From contig NZ_FXTM01000015.1 of the NCBI RefSeq assembly GCF_900182585.1, positions 1-47,972 of the forward strand: DNA of 47,972 bases. The letters run 5' to 3'. Below the pieces are notes generated by a model. The model saw only the letters and a program-made list of their open reading frames with translations. It ran no database searches and was not told the origin of the DNA. Position 1 is the stretch's first letter, and the number at the start of each line of letters is the position of its first letter. Positions 9,406-18,736 of the stretch are shown in pieces. The DNA is from Balnearium lithotrophicum (GTDB lineage Bacteria > Aquificota > Aquificia > Desulfurobacteriales > Desulfurobacteriaceae). Made by a program: the position numbers and the translations under genes.

Positions 9406-10740
9406 ATGAACCTATCAAAGATAGTCGGAAACGTAACAGAAGTTCCAGAGCTTAGGAAGAGGTTTCTCTTTACGTTAGCCATCCTGGCCGTTTACCGGCT
9501 GGGGGCTCATATTCCTGTTCCCGGGATAAACGTAAGTGCTCTAATAGAGTTCTTCCAGAGGGCTCAGGGAACGGTATTTGGAATGATGGACGTCTTTTCT
9601 GGTGGAGCCCTCAGAAAGCTTACAGTCTTTGCCTTAGGTGTAATGCCCTACATCAGCTCTGCAATAATAATGCAGCTCTTAACCGTTGCAATTCCATCGA
9701 TTGAAAAGCTTGCAAAGGAAGAGGGTGAATACGGAAGGAAAAAGATAAGCCAGTACACAAGATACGGAGCCGTTCTTCTTGCATTCATTCAGGCCTTAGG
9801 AATATCGATAGGTCTGCAGAGCTTAACAAGCCCATCTGGCGTTCCTGTCGTTCCAAATCCCGGTTTAACGTTCATGTTCGTTACAGTTACGACCCTTACT
9901 GCAGGTTCAACCTTTTTAATGTGGCTGGGAGAAAAGATTACAGAGAGGGGAATAGGTAACGGAATATCCCTTCTAATTTTTGCAGGTATCGTTTCAAGAA
10001 TTCCAAACGCAGTCATTACAACTGTAACAATGCTCAAAAACGGTGATATGTCTCTCTTTAAGGTCATCGGCGTTGTTGTAATAATTGTTGGAATGATTGC
10101 TGCAATCGTTTACATTCAGGAGGCAGAGAGGAGAGTTCCCCTTCAGTACGCAAGGAGAACCGTCGGAAGGCAGGCCACAGGAAAGTACACAAGCTACCTT
10201 CCTGTAAAGCTGAACCCGTCTGGGGTTATGCCTATTATCTTTGCTGCTTCCGTTTTAATGTTCCCTGCCACAGTTGTTAAGTTTATCCACCACCCTATAG
10301 CTCAGGCAATCTACGATGCCCTTCAGCCGGGCAGTACTCTGTACATGGTGGTTTATGGAGCTCTCATCTTCTTCTTTACATACTTCTACACTGCGATAAT
10401 ATTCAACCCCGAGGAGATAGCTGAGAACCTCAACAAGGCAGGTGGATTTATTCCCGGCATCAGAGCAGGTTCTGACACTGCAAAGTACCTTGACAGAATT
10501 GTTTCAAGGTTAACGTTTGCGGGAGCAGTATTTTTAACCTTAGTTGCAGTTATTCCACTCATCATTACCCAGAATATGCACCTTCCATTCTACTTCGGTG
10601 GAACGGCCATTCTAATTGTTGTCGGTGTTGCATTAGATACCTTGAGGAGAATGGAGGCATTTGCCCTCACTCTCTCCTATGAAAACTTTTTCAGCAGGAG
10701 ACGCAGGAAATTCCGCCTTGAGGCTGGAGGTACAAAATGA
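9406..10740 (+). CDS. secY: Protein translocase subunit SecY
   Basis: This 444-residue inner-membrane protein has about ten predicted membrane segments and is the channel of the Sec translocon. Signatures include [13 protein letters not shown] in the first segment, the plug region [20 protein letters not shown], and the cytoplasmic loop [10 protein letters not shown] with [10 protein letters not shown] after it. [11 protein letters not shown] forms part of the SecA/ribosome-contact loop. Length fits the family (about 430-445). Its TGA overlaps the adk ATG (ATGA). Confidence 0.97.
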   Translation: MNLSKIVGNVTEVPELRKRFLFTLAILAVYRLGAHIPVPGINVSALIEFFQRAQGTVFGMMDVFSGGALRKLTVFALGVMPYISSAIIMQLLTVAIPSIEKLAKEEGEYGRKKISQYTRYGAVLLAFIQALGISIGLQSLTSPSGVPVVPNPGLTFMFVTVTTLTAGSTFLMWLGEKITERGIGNGISLLIFAGIVSRIPNAVITTVTMLKNGDMSLFKVIGVVVIIVGMIAAIVYIQEAERRVPLQYARRTVGRQATGKYTSYLPVKLNPSGVMPIIFAASVLMFPATVVKFIHHPIAQAIYDALQPGSTLYMVVYGALIFFFTYFYTAIIFNPEEIAENLNKAGGFIPGIRAGSDTAKYLDRIVSRLTFAGAVFLTLVAVIPLIITQNMHLPFYFGGTAILIVVGVALDTLRRMEAFALTLSYENFFSRRRRKFRLEAGGTK

Positions 10741-11300
10741 TTAGACTTGTCTTCTTAGGACCTCCTGGAGCAGGTAAGGGAACACAGGCTCAAAGAATTG
10801 CCCAAGAATACGGTATTCCTCACATATCGACTGGGGATATTCTAAGGAATGCCGTCAAGGAAGGAACAGAACTCGGAAAGCTTGCAAAATCATACATGGA
10901 TAAGGGAGAGCTTGTTCCCGATGAAGTTATTATCGGAATAATTAGAGAGAGACTGTCACAGCCCGATGTGAAAGAGAAAGGTTTCATCCTTGATGGTTTC
11001 CCAAGGACTCTTCCTCAGGCAGAAGCCCTTGATGAACTTCTAAAGGAACTATCAATGCCCCTTGACAGAGTCGTCTACTTAAACGTTGATGACGAAGAAA
11101 TCGTTAAAAGGCTACTGGCAAGGGGAAGGGCTGACGACACTGAAGAGGTTATAAGAAACAGACTGAAAGTTTACAGAGAACAGACTGCTCCCTTGATTGA
11201 CTACTACAGCGAAAAGTGCATTTTAGTTGAAATCTACGGTGTAGGTGATATAGGCGAGATAACGGGAAAAATTAAAGAATCTGTTGGATTGGAAGGATAG
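10737..11300 (+). CDS. adk: Adenylate kinase, short LID form
   Basis: This enzyme interconverts ATP plus AMP with two ADP. The P-loop [12 protein letters not shown] lies at residues 8-19, the AMP site at HISTGDILR (about 31-39), and [16 protein letters not shown] at about 80-95. [18 protein letters not shown] corresponds to a short LID with no zinc cysteines. At 187 residues it is the compact form; long-LID enzymes have about 215. It overlaps secY by 4 bases, so translational coupling is likely. Confidence 0.96.
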   Translation: MIRLVFLGPPGAGKGTQAQRIAQEYGIPHISTGDILRNAVKEGTELGKLAKSYMDKGELVPDEVIIGIIRERLSQPDVKEKGFILDGFPRTLPQAEALDELLKELSMPLDRVVYLNVDDEEIVKRLLARGRADDTEEVIRNRLKVYREQTAPLIDYYSEKCILVEIYGVGDIGEITGKIKESVGLEG

Positions 11301-11303
11301 AAG

Positions 11304-12074
11304 TTGAGAAGGACAAAACACGGAATAATCCTTAAAACACCTGATGAGATAGCTAAATTAAGGAAGGCTGCTGCAACGACTATGGAGATTCTCCTTAAGG
11401 TTGCAGAACAGGTTGCTCCCGGCATCTCTGCCCTTGAGATAGATAAAATGGCAAGGAGCTTCTGTAAGGATTACGGAGTTAAGCCGGCATTTTTGGGTTA
11501 CGGTGGATTTCCGGGAGCAATCTGCGTTTCTGTAAACGAGGAGGTTGTCCACGGCCTTCCCACAAAGGACAAGGTCTTCAAGGAAGGGGATATCGTTTCC
11601 CTGGACTTTGGAGCCATTGTTGACGGCTGGATAGGGGATGTTGCAGTTACAGTTCCCGTCGGGAAGGTTTCACCGGAAGCTCAAAGGTTAATAGATGTAA
11701 CGAGAGAATCCCTGTACAGGGGAATTGAGGCTGCAAAGGTTGGAGGAAAACTCATAGATATCTCAAGGGCTATCCAAAAGTACGTAGAGTCCCACGGCTT
11801 CAATGTAACCAGGGGATATGCAGGTCACGGTATAGGCCGCTCCCTCCACGAGGAACCTCAGATAACAAACTACGTTTACAAGGGATATCCCAACATAACT
11901 TTAGAGCCCGGAATGACATTTGCAGTTGAGCCAATGGTTAACCAGGGAACGGGTCAGGTAAAGGTTAAAAGGGATAGATGGACAGTAGTTACAAAGGATG
12001 GTAAACTTTCGGCTCACTTCGAGCACGATATTGCCCTTACAGAAGAGGGGACTATAATTATGTCCGCAATTTAA
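11304..12074 (+). CDS. map: Methionine aminopeptidase, type I
   Basis: This 256-residue enzyme removes the initiator methionine. The metal ligands appear in order: VSLDFGAIVDGWIGDVAVT (two Asp), GYAGHGIGRSLHEEP (His), FAVEPMV (Glu) and HFEHDIALTEEG (Glu). There is no N-terminal zinc-finger extension, so it is type Ia. The start is TTG at 11304, three bases after the adk stop, with GGAAGGA upstream. Confidence 0.96.
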   Translation: MRRTKHGIILKTPDEIAKLRKAAATTMEILLKVAEQVAPGISALEIDKMARSFCKDYGVKPAFLGYGGFPGAICVSVNEEVVHGLPTKDKVFKEGDIVSLDFGAIVDGWIGDVAVTVPVGKVSPEAQRLIDVTRESLYRGIEAAKVGGKLIDISRAIQKYVESHGFNVTRGYAGHGIGRSLHEEPQITNYVYKGYPNITLEPGMTFAVEPMVNQGTGQVKVKRDRWTVVTKDGKLSAHFEHDIALTEEGTIIMSAI

Positions 12075-12100
12075 GTTGTTAATGAATTTAAGGAGAAGTA

Positions 12101-12319
12101 ATGGCTAAAGAGAAGGGAATTCAGGTGGAAGGGAAAGTCATAGAGGCTCTTCCAAATGCTTACTTTAAGGTGGAGTTGGAAAATGGGCATCAGGTTCTTG
12201 CCCATGCATCGGGAAAGATGAGGGTGCACTTCATAAGAATTCTGCCAGGCGACCGTGTGGTCGTTGAGCTTTCCCCTTACGATTTAACAAGGGGGAGAAT
12301 TATCTACAGAAAAGGATAA
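12101..12319 (+). CDS. infA: Translation initiation factor IF-1
   Basis: This 72-residue single OB-fold (S1-like) protein has the IF-1 signatures [40 protein letters not shown] and [13 protein letters not shown]. It blocks the 30S A site during initiation. Length is exactly the family norm. AAGGAGAAG precedes the ATG, and it sits between map and rpmJ as in many bacteria. Confidence 0.97.
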   Translation: MAKEKGIQVEGKVIEALPNAYFKVELENGHQVLAHASGKMRVHFIRILPGDRVVVELSPYDLTRGRIIYRKG

Positions 12320-12373
12320 CCGTCCCTTTAATACCGCGGCTGAGGCACGAAAAACTTTGGGAGAGGTTTTAGG

Positions 12374-12490
12374 ATGAAGGTAAGACCGTCTGTAAAGAAA
12401 ATCTGCCCTAAGTGCAAGATTATTAAGAGAAAGGGCGTAGTAAGGGTCATCTGTGAAAACCCAAAACACAAACAGAGACAAGGTAAGTAA
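12374..12490 (+). CDS. rpmJ: 50S ribosomal protein L36, zinc-binding
   Basis: A 38-codon reading frame starts [15 protein letters not shown] and ends KHKQRQGK. Metal ligands are C11, C14, C27 and H32 (CxxC-x12-C-x4-H), the zinc-bearing L36 pattern. The ATG follows GGGAGAGGTTTTAGG. It lies between infA and rpsM, the standard place. It is short enough to be missed by length-filtered gene finding. Confidence 0.96.
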   Translation: MKVRPSVKKICPKCKIIKRKGVVRVICENPKHKQRQGK

Positions 12491-12501
12491 GGAGGAATGC
12501 T

Positions 12502-12882
12502 GTGGCAAGGATAGCTGGAGTTGACATTCCAGACAACAAAAAGGTTCCGTATTCTCTTGCCTACATATACGGAATAGGCATTAAGAGCGGTTTCAAGATT
12601 TGTGAAAAGGCTGGGGTTGACCCTGAAAAGAGGGTTAAGGACTTAACTGAGGAAGAGATTGCAAAAATCAGAAAAATCATCGAGAACGAGTACAAGGTTG
12701 AGGGTGACCTGAGAAAAGAGATAGCAATGAACATCAAGCGTCTCATGGAAATTGGCTGTTACAGGGGTATTCGCCACAGACTCGGTCTTCCTGTCCGTGG
12801 TCAGAGAACGAGGACAAATGCAAGAACCCGTAAGGGACCAAGAAAGACTGTTGCTGGTAAGAAGAAGGCACCTAAGAAGTAA
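12502..12882 (+). CDS. rpsM: 30S ribosomal protein S13
   Basis: This 126-residue protein begins [20 protein letters not shown] and carries the S13 helix-two-turn-helix region and the terminal [20 protein letters not shown]13 sits in the 30S head and contacts P-site tRNA. The start is GTG at 12502, chosen because the conserved ARIAGVD follows directly and AAGGAGGAATGCT lies upstream. Length is typical. Confidence 0.97.
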   Translation: MARIAGVDIPDNKKVPYSLAYIYGIGIKSGFKICEKAGVDPEKRVKDLTEEEIAKIRKIIENEYKVEGDLRKEIAMNIKRLMEIGCYRGIRHRLGLPVRGQRTRTNARTRKGPRKTVAGKKKAPKK

Positions 12883-12898
12883 TTGAAGGAGGTAATTG

Positions 12899-13291
12899 AT
12901 GGCAAGGCCTAAGAGAGGCTCTAAGAAAAAGCAGAAAAGGACTGTTGGTTTTGCTATAGCCCACATTCAAACAAGTTTTAACAATACAATAATCACTTTC
13001 ACAGATAAGGAGGGAAATACCCTCTGCTGGGAAAGTGGTGGAACTGTTGGATTCAAGGGAACGAGGAAGAGCACTCCTTACGCAGCCCAGCTTGCTGCAA
13101 CAAAGGCTGCAGAAAGGGCTATGAAGGAGTTTGGTGTTAAGGACGTTGAGATAAGAATCAAGGGAAACGGTGGAGGAAGGGAAACTGCAATTAAAGCAAT
13201 TGCAGCTGCCGGATTGAACGTTAAGGTTATCAGGGATGTTACCCCCATTCCACACGATGGATGTAGACCACCTAAGAGAAGAAGGGTTTAA
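12899..13291 (+). CDS. rpsK: 30S ribosomal protein S11
   Basis: This 130-residue protein contains [37 protein letters not shown] and the C-terminal [19 protein letters not shown], all S11 hallmarks. It lines the 30S platform next to the mRNA exit. I start at ATG 12899, six bases after AAGGAGGT; a TTG codon just upstream (12896) is less likely. rpsD follows after 12 bases. Confidence 0.97.
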   Translation: MARPKRGSKKKQKRTVGFAIAHIQTSFNNTIITFTDKEGNTLCWESGGTVGFKGTRKSTPYAAQLAATKAAERAMKEFGVKDVEIRIKGNGGGRETAIKAIAAAGLNVKVIRDVTPIPHDGCRPPKRRRV

Positions 13292-13303
13292 CGGAGGTAG
13301 TAG

Positions 13304-13930
13304 ATGGGAAGATATACAGGACCAAAGTGGCGTATTGCGAGGCGTCTTGGTGTTAACATATACGTTGGAGAGGAAAAATCACAAAAAGGAAAGTCTGTTC
13401 TTGACAGGAGACCGTACCCTCCAGGACAGCACGGCCGCTCCCGTAGGAAGATTTCCTACTACGGTCGCCAGCTTATGGAGAAACAGAAGGTTAAGTACTA
13501 CTACGGCATAAGGGAAGGTCAGTTTAGGCGTTTCTACGAAATGGCTGAACGTATGAGGGGACAGACAGGTGAGAACCTCCTCAAGCTTCTTGAAAGCAGG
13601 CTTGACAACGTTGTTTATAGGTTGGGATTTGGTAAATCCCATAGACATGCGAGACAGTTAGTTGTTCATGGACACATTCTTGTAAATGGCCAGAAGGTGG
13701 ATAGGCCTTCTTACCTTGTAAAGCCTGGAGACGTTATTGAAGTGAAAGAGAAGAGCAGGGATATTCCCCAAATTAAGGAGGGAATTGAACTTGCTCAGAG
13801 AAGGGGAATTCCTTCCTGGCTTGAGCTCGATGCGGAAAACTTCAAGGGAATTGTTAAGTCTGAGCCTACACGTGAGGAAGTAGAGATTCCAGTTGAGGAA
13901 CACCTAATTGTTGAGCTCTACTCTAAGTAA
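13304..13930 (+). CDS. rpsD: 30S ribosomal protein S4
   Basis: This 208-residue primary 16S rRNA binder opens [15 protein letters not shown] and has [19 protein letters not shown]. The S4 RNA-binding domain is [15 protein letters not shown] with [18 protein letters not shown] (residues about 98-135). The N-terminal region lacks the cysteines of zinc-binding S4, so this is the zinc-free form, in contrast to S14 and L36 here. Length is standard. Confidence 0.97.
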   Translation: MGRYTGPKWRIARRLGVNIYVGEEKSQKGKSVLDRRPYPPGQHGRSRRKISYYGRQLMEKQKVKYYYGIREGQFRRFYEMAERMRGQTGENLLKLLESRLDNVVYRLGFGKSHRHARQLVVHGHILVNGQKVDRPSYLVKPGDVIEVKEKSRDIPQIKEGIELAQRRGIPSWLELDAENFKGIVKSEPTREEVEIPVEEHLIVELYSK

Positions 13931-13957
13931 TAGCTAACGCTTAATGCGGAGGAAAGA

Positions 13958-14908
13958 ATGGTCGAATTTATCACTCCCGATAAGTTTAAGTGGGAGGAAC
14001 ATACAGATACTTATGGTCGCTTTGTCGTTGAGCCCCTTGAGAAAGGATACGGTATTACTGTAGGAAATGCCCTGAGGAGAGTCCTCCTTTCCTCAATAGA
14101 GGGAGCTGCTCCTACTGCCGTAAAGTTTGAAGGGGTATACCACGAGTTTACAACTATACCCGGTGTTGTAGAGGACGTTACAGATATTGTTTTAAACATA
14201 AAAAAGTTGAGGTTTGTTCTCCACGGAGAAGGTCCAATCTTCATAGAGCTCCGCAAAAAGGGACCTGGAAAGGTATACGCAAAGGACTTTGAAATTCCCT
14301 CTCAGTTAGAACTCCTCACTCCCGACCAGGAAATAGCAACGCTCGACAATGAAAATGCCGAAATAGAGATTCATCTAAGGATAGACAAAGGGAAGGGATT
14401 TATCCTCTCAGAGGAGATTCAGGAAATTTTTGAAATCTCAACTTTAGGTTGGATTCCTTTAGATGCAGACTTTTCCCCGATAAAGAAGGTAACCTACAAG
14501 GTTGAGGACACAAGGGTAGGAAGGAGAACCGACTACAACAAGCTAACTTTTGAAATCTGGACGGACGGAAGCATATCTCCAAAAGATGCTCTTGTGAGAG
14601 CTTCAAACATACTCATTGACCACTTCTCCTTAGTTAGAGACAAGCTTGTTGAAGCTATCTTCGCAACGGAAAGAGTGGAGGAGAAGGAATCAGAATCTGC
14701 AGAAATTCTCAATCAAACCTTAGAGGAAGCCGGACTTTCAGGTAGAGCTCTTAAAATTCTTCAGGAAAACGGAATTGAAACGGTTGCAGACCTTGTCAAA
14801 CTAACAAAGAAAGAGCTTTCTTCAATCAAAGGCCTTGGTAAGAAGTCACTATCAGATATTGAGAAGTTTCTCTCTTCTCTTGGACTTGAGCTTGGAGGTA
14901 AGGAGTAA
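13958..14908 (+). CDS. rpoA: RNA polymerase subunit alpha
   Basis: This 316-residue protein has two domains. The N-terminal assembly domain includes GNALRRVLLSSIEGAAPTAV and VEDTRVGRRTDYNKLTFEIW, where the dimer and beta/beta' contacts lie. A charged linker (about residues 235-250) leads to a C-terminal domain (about 250-312), GLSGRALKILQENGIETVADL with IKGLGKKSLSDIE, that binds UP elements and activators. Length is near normal (310-330). Its TAA overlaps the rplQ ATG. Confidence 0.97.
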   Translation: MVEFITPDKFKWEEHTDTYGRFVVEPLEKGYGITVGNALRRVLLSSIEGAAPTAVKFEGVYHEFTTIPGVVEDVTDIVLNIKKLRFVLHGEGPIFIELRKKGPGKVYAKDFEIPSQLELLTPDQEIATLDNENAEIEIHLRIDKGKGFILSEEIQEIFEISTLGWIPLDADFSPIKKVTYKVEDTRVGRRTDYNKLTFEIWTDGSISPKDALVRASNILIDHFSLVRDKLVEAIFATERVEEKESESAEILNQTLEEAGLSGRALKILQENGIETVADLVKLTKKELSSIKGLGKKSLSDIEKFLSSLGLELGGKE

Positions 14909-15282
14909 TGAGGCATAGAGTAAAGAAAAAGAAGTTAGGAAGGCCAACGGAACACAGGCTTTTAATGCTTAGAAATTTGGTTACAGACCTTATGGAGCAC
15001 GGAAAAGTTGTAACAACAGTTGCAAGGGCGAAGGAGCTCCGTAGATTGGCCGATAAGGTCATAACAAAGGGAAAACAGGAAGATAAAGTTAAGGCAATCA
15101 GAGAAGTTTTGAGAATCGTTACTAAAAAAGAGGTTGCCTATAAGGTAGTTAATGAAATAGCTCCAAAATATAAGGATAGAAACGGTGGTTACACAAGACT
15201 TCTCCACTACGACTTCAGAAAGGGAGATGCAGCTCCCACAGCAATAGTTATGTTGGTTGAAGGAAAGGAAACAGAGGAGTAA
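14908..15282 (+). CDS. rplQ: 50S ribosomal protein L17
   Basis: This 124-residue protein begins MRHRVKKKKLGRPTEHRLLM and has LVTDLMEHGKVVTTVARAKE, RRLADKVITKG and NGGYTRLLHYDFRKGDAAPTA. This is the complete L17 pattern. L17 lies near the tunnel exit. It overlaps rpoA by one base (TAATG) and closes the ribosomal superoperon. A hairpin follows 5 bases after its stop. Confidence 0.97.
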   Translation: MRHRVKKKKLGRPTEHRLLMLRNLVTDLMEHGKVVTTVARAKELRRLADKVITKGKQEDKVKAIREVLRIVTKKEVAYKVVNEIAPKYKDRNGGYTRLLHYDFRKGDAAPTAIVMLVEGKETEE

Positions 15283-15287
15283 TATCT

Positions 15288-15303
15288 GCCCCCTTTTGGG
15301 GGC
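15288..15303 (+). terminator. Hairpin ending the ribosomal superoperon
   Basis: A perfect 6-bp stem (GCCCCC / GGGGGC) with a TTTT loop begins 5 bases after the rplQ stop and ends 3 bases before the minE stop on the other strand. The bases after it are TTATCACTTG, so the usual U-tract is weak. It may act with Rho or mainly as a 3' stabiliser shared by the two converging operons. Confidence 0.6.
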
Positions 15304-15306
15304 TTA

Positions 15307-15564
15307 TCACTTGCTTTTAACAGGAACTTCTATCTCTATTTTCCCAGATTCAGCATCAGGGTCCGGAATGTGTATGTTTACCCCTTCTATATCTATGAAA
15401 GGAAATTCACGTAGAGAGTTTAGTATGGCCTCTTTAACTGCCTCAATAGCGTTTGGAGGAAGTCCAGCCCTATCGTACTTCAAAATTAACTGAAGCCTCT
15501 TCTTGGCAACCTCTTTCGCAGGTTCCCTTCCAAAAACTATCCTAACTCTATCCATAAACCCCAT
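15307..15564 (-). CDS. minE: Cell division topological specificity factor MinE
   Basis: This 85-residue protein has an N-terminal part (MGFMDRVRIVFGREPAKEVA) with the amphipathic membrane-targeting and MinD-binding region RLQLILKYDRAGLPP. A C-terminal dimerisation part follows (FPFIDIEGVNIHI). MinE drives MinD off the membrane and restricts MinC to the poles. Its start overlaps the minD stop by one base. Length is typical. Confidence 0.94.
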   Translation of the reverse strand: MGFMDRVRIVFGREPAKEVAKKRLQLILKYDRAGLPPNAIEAVKEAILNSLREFPFIDIEGVNIHIPDPDAESGKIEIEVPVKSK

Positions 15565-16361
15565 TATTTACTCCCAAAAAGTTTCTTCAATTTTTCGAAA
15601 AATCCCTCAGAAACTTTGAGTTCCATAAATGGAACATCCTTTCCCAAAATCCTATCAGCAACGTTTCTTAAAGCTTTTCCTGCTATGGATTCCGGAAATA
15701 GGACTGCCGGTTCCCCCCTGTTTATGTAGGAAACCATATTTTTGTCCTCTGGAACAACCCCCAACAAATCTAAACTCAAAACCTGAAGGACATCCTCAAC
15801 GTCCAACATATCCCCCCTGGCAACTTTTTTAGGGTCAATCCTGTTGATTATTAACTTTGGTTCCTCCTTCTGCATTGCTTCACATAGGCCAACAACTCTA
15901 TCGGCATCTCTTATTGATGCCATCTCAGGATTTGCTACAACAATTACCATATCTGCAGGAGTTACTGCAGTCTTGAATCCTTCCTCTATTCCTGCAGGTG
16001 AGTCTATAAATATGAAGTCGTAATTCTTTCTAAGCTCTTCGACAATTCCTACCAAGTCCTCAGGTTTTACTGCACTCTTGTCCTTTGTTTGGGCTGCAGG
16101 TAACAGGTAGAGATTTTTGGTCCTCTTATCCTTTACAAGGGCTTTCTCTGGAGGTACAACCCCTTCAATTACGTGAACGATATCGTAGACAATCCTATTT
16201 TCCAATCCTAAAACCAAGTCTAAATTCCTGAGACCGATGTCTGCATCAATTGCAACAACTTTATACCCTTTCATTGCAAGAGCGGTAGAGATATTTGCCG
16301 TTACAGTGCTCTTTCCAACTCCTCCTTTTCCGGAAGTAATACAGATTACTTTTTCTGCCAT
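15564..16361 (-). CDS. minD: Septum site-determining ATPase MinD
   Basis: This 265-residue deviant-Walker ATPase has the P-loop GKGGVGKSTVTANIS (residues 10-24, with the signature lysine K11), DADIGLRNLDLVLG, and FIFIDSPAGIEEGF. The C-terminal amphipathic membrane-targeting helix is EGFFEKLKKLFGSK. MinD recruits MinC to the membrane. It lies one base after minC and overlaps minE, so minCDE form one translationally coupled operon. Confidence 0.97.
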   Translation of the reverse strand: MAEKVICITSGKGGVGKSTVTANISTALAMKGYKVVAIDADIGLRNLDLVLGLENRIVYDIVHVIEGVVPPEKALVKDKRTKNLYLLPAAQTKDKSAVKPEDLVGIVEELRKNYDFIFIDSPAGIEEGFKTAVTPADMVIVVANPEMASIRDADRVVGLCEAMQKEEPKLIINRIDPKKVARGDMLDVEDVLQVLSLDLLGVVPEDKNMVSYINRGEPAVLFPESIAGKALRNVADRILGKDVPFMELKVSEGFFEKLKKLFGSK

Positions 16362-17012
16362 CTATTTCCCCTTGGATTTGTGTTCTATTTTAACCTTTCC
16401 ATTTTTTACTCTAACCCTAAAGTTGAGGTACTCCTCGTTCCTCTCGAACGAAACCGTTCTTCCACATATTTCAAGAACCGGAGCTTTAAAGAATATAGCC
16501 CTTACTTCAGCCTCGCTCTTCCCTATACCTGCCCTAACAAATCCCATCAAATTTCCCATTACGTAGACATTTCCACCGGCTTCAACCTCTGAACCGGGAT
16601 TTACATCCCCCATTATGATTAGGTCTCCACTCGAGGTTAACTTATCACCAGACCTCAGTGTCTTACCGTAAAATTTAATCTCCTCGCTCTCAGACCTTTC
16701 TTTCTCCTTTTCAATTTCAAGTGTTGATATGTCACAGGGGATACCCAACTTTATGCAGAGCTCTCTGTTCTCCTTTAAGTTCGTTTTCAATCCGCAAAAG
16801 ATAAATTCGTTTACATTTTTCAGAAATTCCACCAAATCCCTTAGTTCCTCTTCCGATAGAACTCTATTCTCAACGGAGAGTATAAACCTCGTTCCTCTGA
16901 GAAGCTGTTTCTTCTCAAGAATAAATTTTTTGATATCCTCTATATCAAAATTTTCCTCATCAGCAATAAGCTCTATGGCTATTACGTTTGTTCCTCTTAG
17001 TTTGTAGTTCAT
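16362..17012 (-). CDS. minC: Septum site-determining protein MinC
   Basis: This 216-residue FtsZ-assembly inhibitor has a variable N-terminal domain (1-105). The C-terminal MinC beta-helix (about 115-205) shows LRSGDKLTSSGDLIIMGDVN, GSEVEAGGNVYVMGNLMGFV and RAGIGKSEAEVRA. The C-terminal domain binds MinD. Length is near the family norm (220-230). It is first in the minCDE operon, 50 bases from and divergent to the speB-like gene, so the two promoters must be closely packed. Confidence 0.94.
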   Translation of the reverse strand: MNYKLRGTNVIAIELIADEENFDIEDIKKFILEKKQLLRGTRFILSVENRVLSEEELRDLVEFLKNVNEFIFCGLKTNLKENRELCIKLGIPCDISTLEIEKEKERSESEEIKFYGKTLRSGDKLTSSGDLIIMGDVNPGSEVEAGGNVYVMGNLMGFVRAGIGKSEAEVRAIFFKAPVLEICGRTVSFERNEEYLNFRVRVKNGKVKIEHKSKGK

Positions 17013-17062
17013 AATAACACCCCATTTCTATAGAGAAATTTTATCAATAATAGGAGGAAAAG

Positions 17063-17866
17063 GTGAGATTTATCGGCGCAAAGGAGAAGGGAAAAGTTCA
17101 AATTTTGGGAATTCCCTACGACTCAACAACCTGCTTCAGACCCGGTACAAGATTTGCTCCCGACGGCATTCGGTTTTTCTCGGATAACTTGGAGGAGTAC
17201 AGCCTTCCTCTTGGAAAATCCCTTGAAGAGGTCGAATTTTGTGATTTAGGAAACCTCTATCCTTCCACTGCCCCTGAAAAAATGGTGGATGAGGTATATG
17301 AAGCTGTCAGGAAGATGGAAATTCCTGTAATTTTAGGTGGAGAACATTCCATAACCTTTCCCGTTTTAAGAGCTCTCTCTGAAAGATATGAGAATTTAAC
17401 CGTTGTTCACTTTGATGCCCATGCAGATTTAAGGGATGATTACTCTGGAACAAAATACTCCCACGCCTGTGTAATGAGGAGAGTTTTGGAGTTGGGGGTC
17501 CAGATAGTTCAGTTGGGAGTAAGGAGTGCCACAAGGGAGGAGGCAGAGCTCCGAATGGAAAATACAAACATTAAGGTTGTTGAAACCTTTGAGGAGCTCA
17601 AATCTTTAGTTTCAAAAATCGAAATGCCCGTTTACTTTTCAATTGATATAGACTTCTTTGACCCTGCATTTGCACCTGGAACGGGAACCCCTGAACCCCC
17701 TGGTTTTTCACCGGTTGAATTCTTTAACTTTATCTATAAATTACCAGACGTCAACGTCGTTGGGTTTGACGTTGTTGAAGTTTCTCCCCCCTACGACCCA
17801 AGTGGTACAACACAGATGTTGGCTGCAAAAATAGTAAGGGAGTTAATCCTTAAATTCTGGGGGTAA
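17063..17866 (+). CDS. speB: Agmatinase / N1-aminopropylagmatine ureohydrolase (SpeB-like)
   Basis: This 267-residue ureohydrolase carries the dimanganese ligands GGEHSITFPV (His), HFDAHADLRD (Asp, His, Asp) and SIDIDFFDPAFAPGTGTPEP (two Asp), plus a substrate loop GFDVVEVSPPYD. The start is GTG at 17063 behind TAGGAGGAAAAG. It sits directly upstream of speE and bpsA. In Thermus-type thermophiles the homologue cuts urea from aminopropylagmatine and not from agmatine. The sequence alone does not say which substrate is used here. Confidence 0.92.
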   Translation: MRFIGAKEKGKVQILGIPYDSTTCFRPGTRFAPDGIRFFSDNLEEYSLPLGKSLEEVEFCDLGNLYPSTAPEKMVDEVYEAVRKMEIPVILGGEHSITFPVLRALSERYENLTVVHFDAHADLRDDYSGTKYSHACVMRRVLELGVQIVQLGVRSATREEAELRMENTNIKVVETFEELKSLVSKIEMPVYFSIDIDFFDPAFAPGTGTPEPPGFSPVEFFNFIYKLPDVNVVGFDVVEVSPPYDPSGTTQMLAAKIVRELILKFWG

Positions 17867-17867
17867 G

Positions 17868-18734
17868 ATGGGGCTTTGGTTTACTGAAAAGTACGAAGGT
17901 GAGGGGATGGAGCTCCAAGCAACCGGACTCACCTTTAAAGTTAAGAGTGCCGTAAAAAAGGAGACCCCATACCAGGAACTTCTTCTTTTAGAGACCGAGG
18001 ATTGGGGAAAGATGTTGGTCCTCGATGGAGCAGTTCAGACCACAGAAAGGGACGAATTCATTTACCACGAAATGATTGTCCACCCTGCAGGGTTCACATT
18101 TACAAGGGAAATTGAAAGAGTTTTAGTAGTAGGTGGAGGAGATGGAGGAACTGTAAGGGAAGTTTTAAAGCACAACCCAAAAGTGGTTGATTTGGTTGAA
18201 ATAGACAGGGACGTCGTTGAATTTTCAAAGAGGGAGCTCCCCTCAATTTCATCAGGACTTTCAGACGAAAGGGTAAATCTGATATTTGGAGATGGAAGGG
18301 AGTTTGTCAAGGACAAAGACAGTCTCTACGACCTCATAATCGTTGACTGTTCTGACCCAATCGGTCCCTCAAAGGTTCTGTACGAGGAGGAATTTTACAG
18401 GGACGTGCTAAAAGCCTTAAAACCTGACGGAATCTTTGTAACCCAGTCTGAGTCCCCCTTTGCCCAAAGAAACGTTCACATAAAGGTAGTAAAGGAACTC
18501 TCTAAAGTATTTAAAATCATTAGACCCTACCTTGCATTCATTCCAACGTATCCTTCTGGTATGTGGAGCTTCACAATGGCCTCAAACAAGCTTGACCCAT
18601 TGGGAGTTCCTCCATCATCCTTAGGAAAGCTCTACAGGGAGTTTGTTGAGAAAAATGGAGAATTGAAGTACTACAATCCCGAAATTCACTACGGAGCTTT
18701 TGCAATACCAAACTTTGTATATAGGGAGGAGTAG
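17868..18734 (+). CDS. speE: Polyamine aminopropyltransferase (spermidine synthase family)
   Basis: This 288-residue Rossmann-fold enzyme transfers the aminopropyl group of decarboxylated S-adenosylmethionine. Motifs are LVLDGAVQTTERDEFIYHEM, VVGGGDGGTVREVLKH (nucleotide site, residues 87-102), VEIDRDVVEFSK, and IIVDCSDPIGPSKVLY containing the catalytic/gate Asp. It starts one base after the speB-like stop. The acceptor could be putrescine or, given the thermophile context, agmatine or a longer triamine. A speD was not found in the window. Confidence 0.93.
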   Translation: MGLWFTEKYEGEGMELQATGLTFKVKSAVKKETPYQELLLLETEDWGKMLVLDGAVQTTERDEFIYHEMIVHPAGFTFTREIERVLVVGGGDGGTVREVLKHNPKVVDLVEIDRDVVEFSKRELPSISSGLSDERVNLIFGDGREFVKDKDSLYDLIIVDCSDPIGPSKVLYEEEFYRDVLKALKPDGIFVTQSESPFAQRNVHIKVVKELSKVFKIIRPYLAFIPTYPSGMWSFTMASNKLDPLGVPPSSLGKLYREFVEKNGELKYYNPEIHYGAFAIPNFVYREE

Positions 18735-18736
18735 AA

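Noticed and set aside
12872-13255. A 127-codon minus-strand open frame over rpsK
   Set aside because: Antisense shadow of a conserved ribosomal gene.
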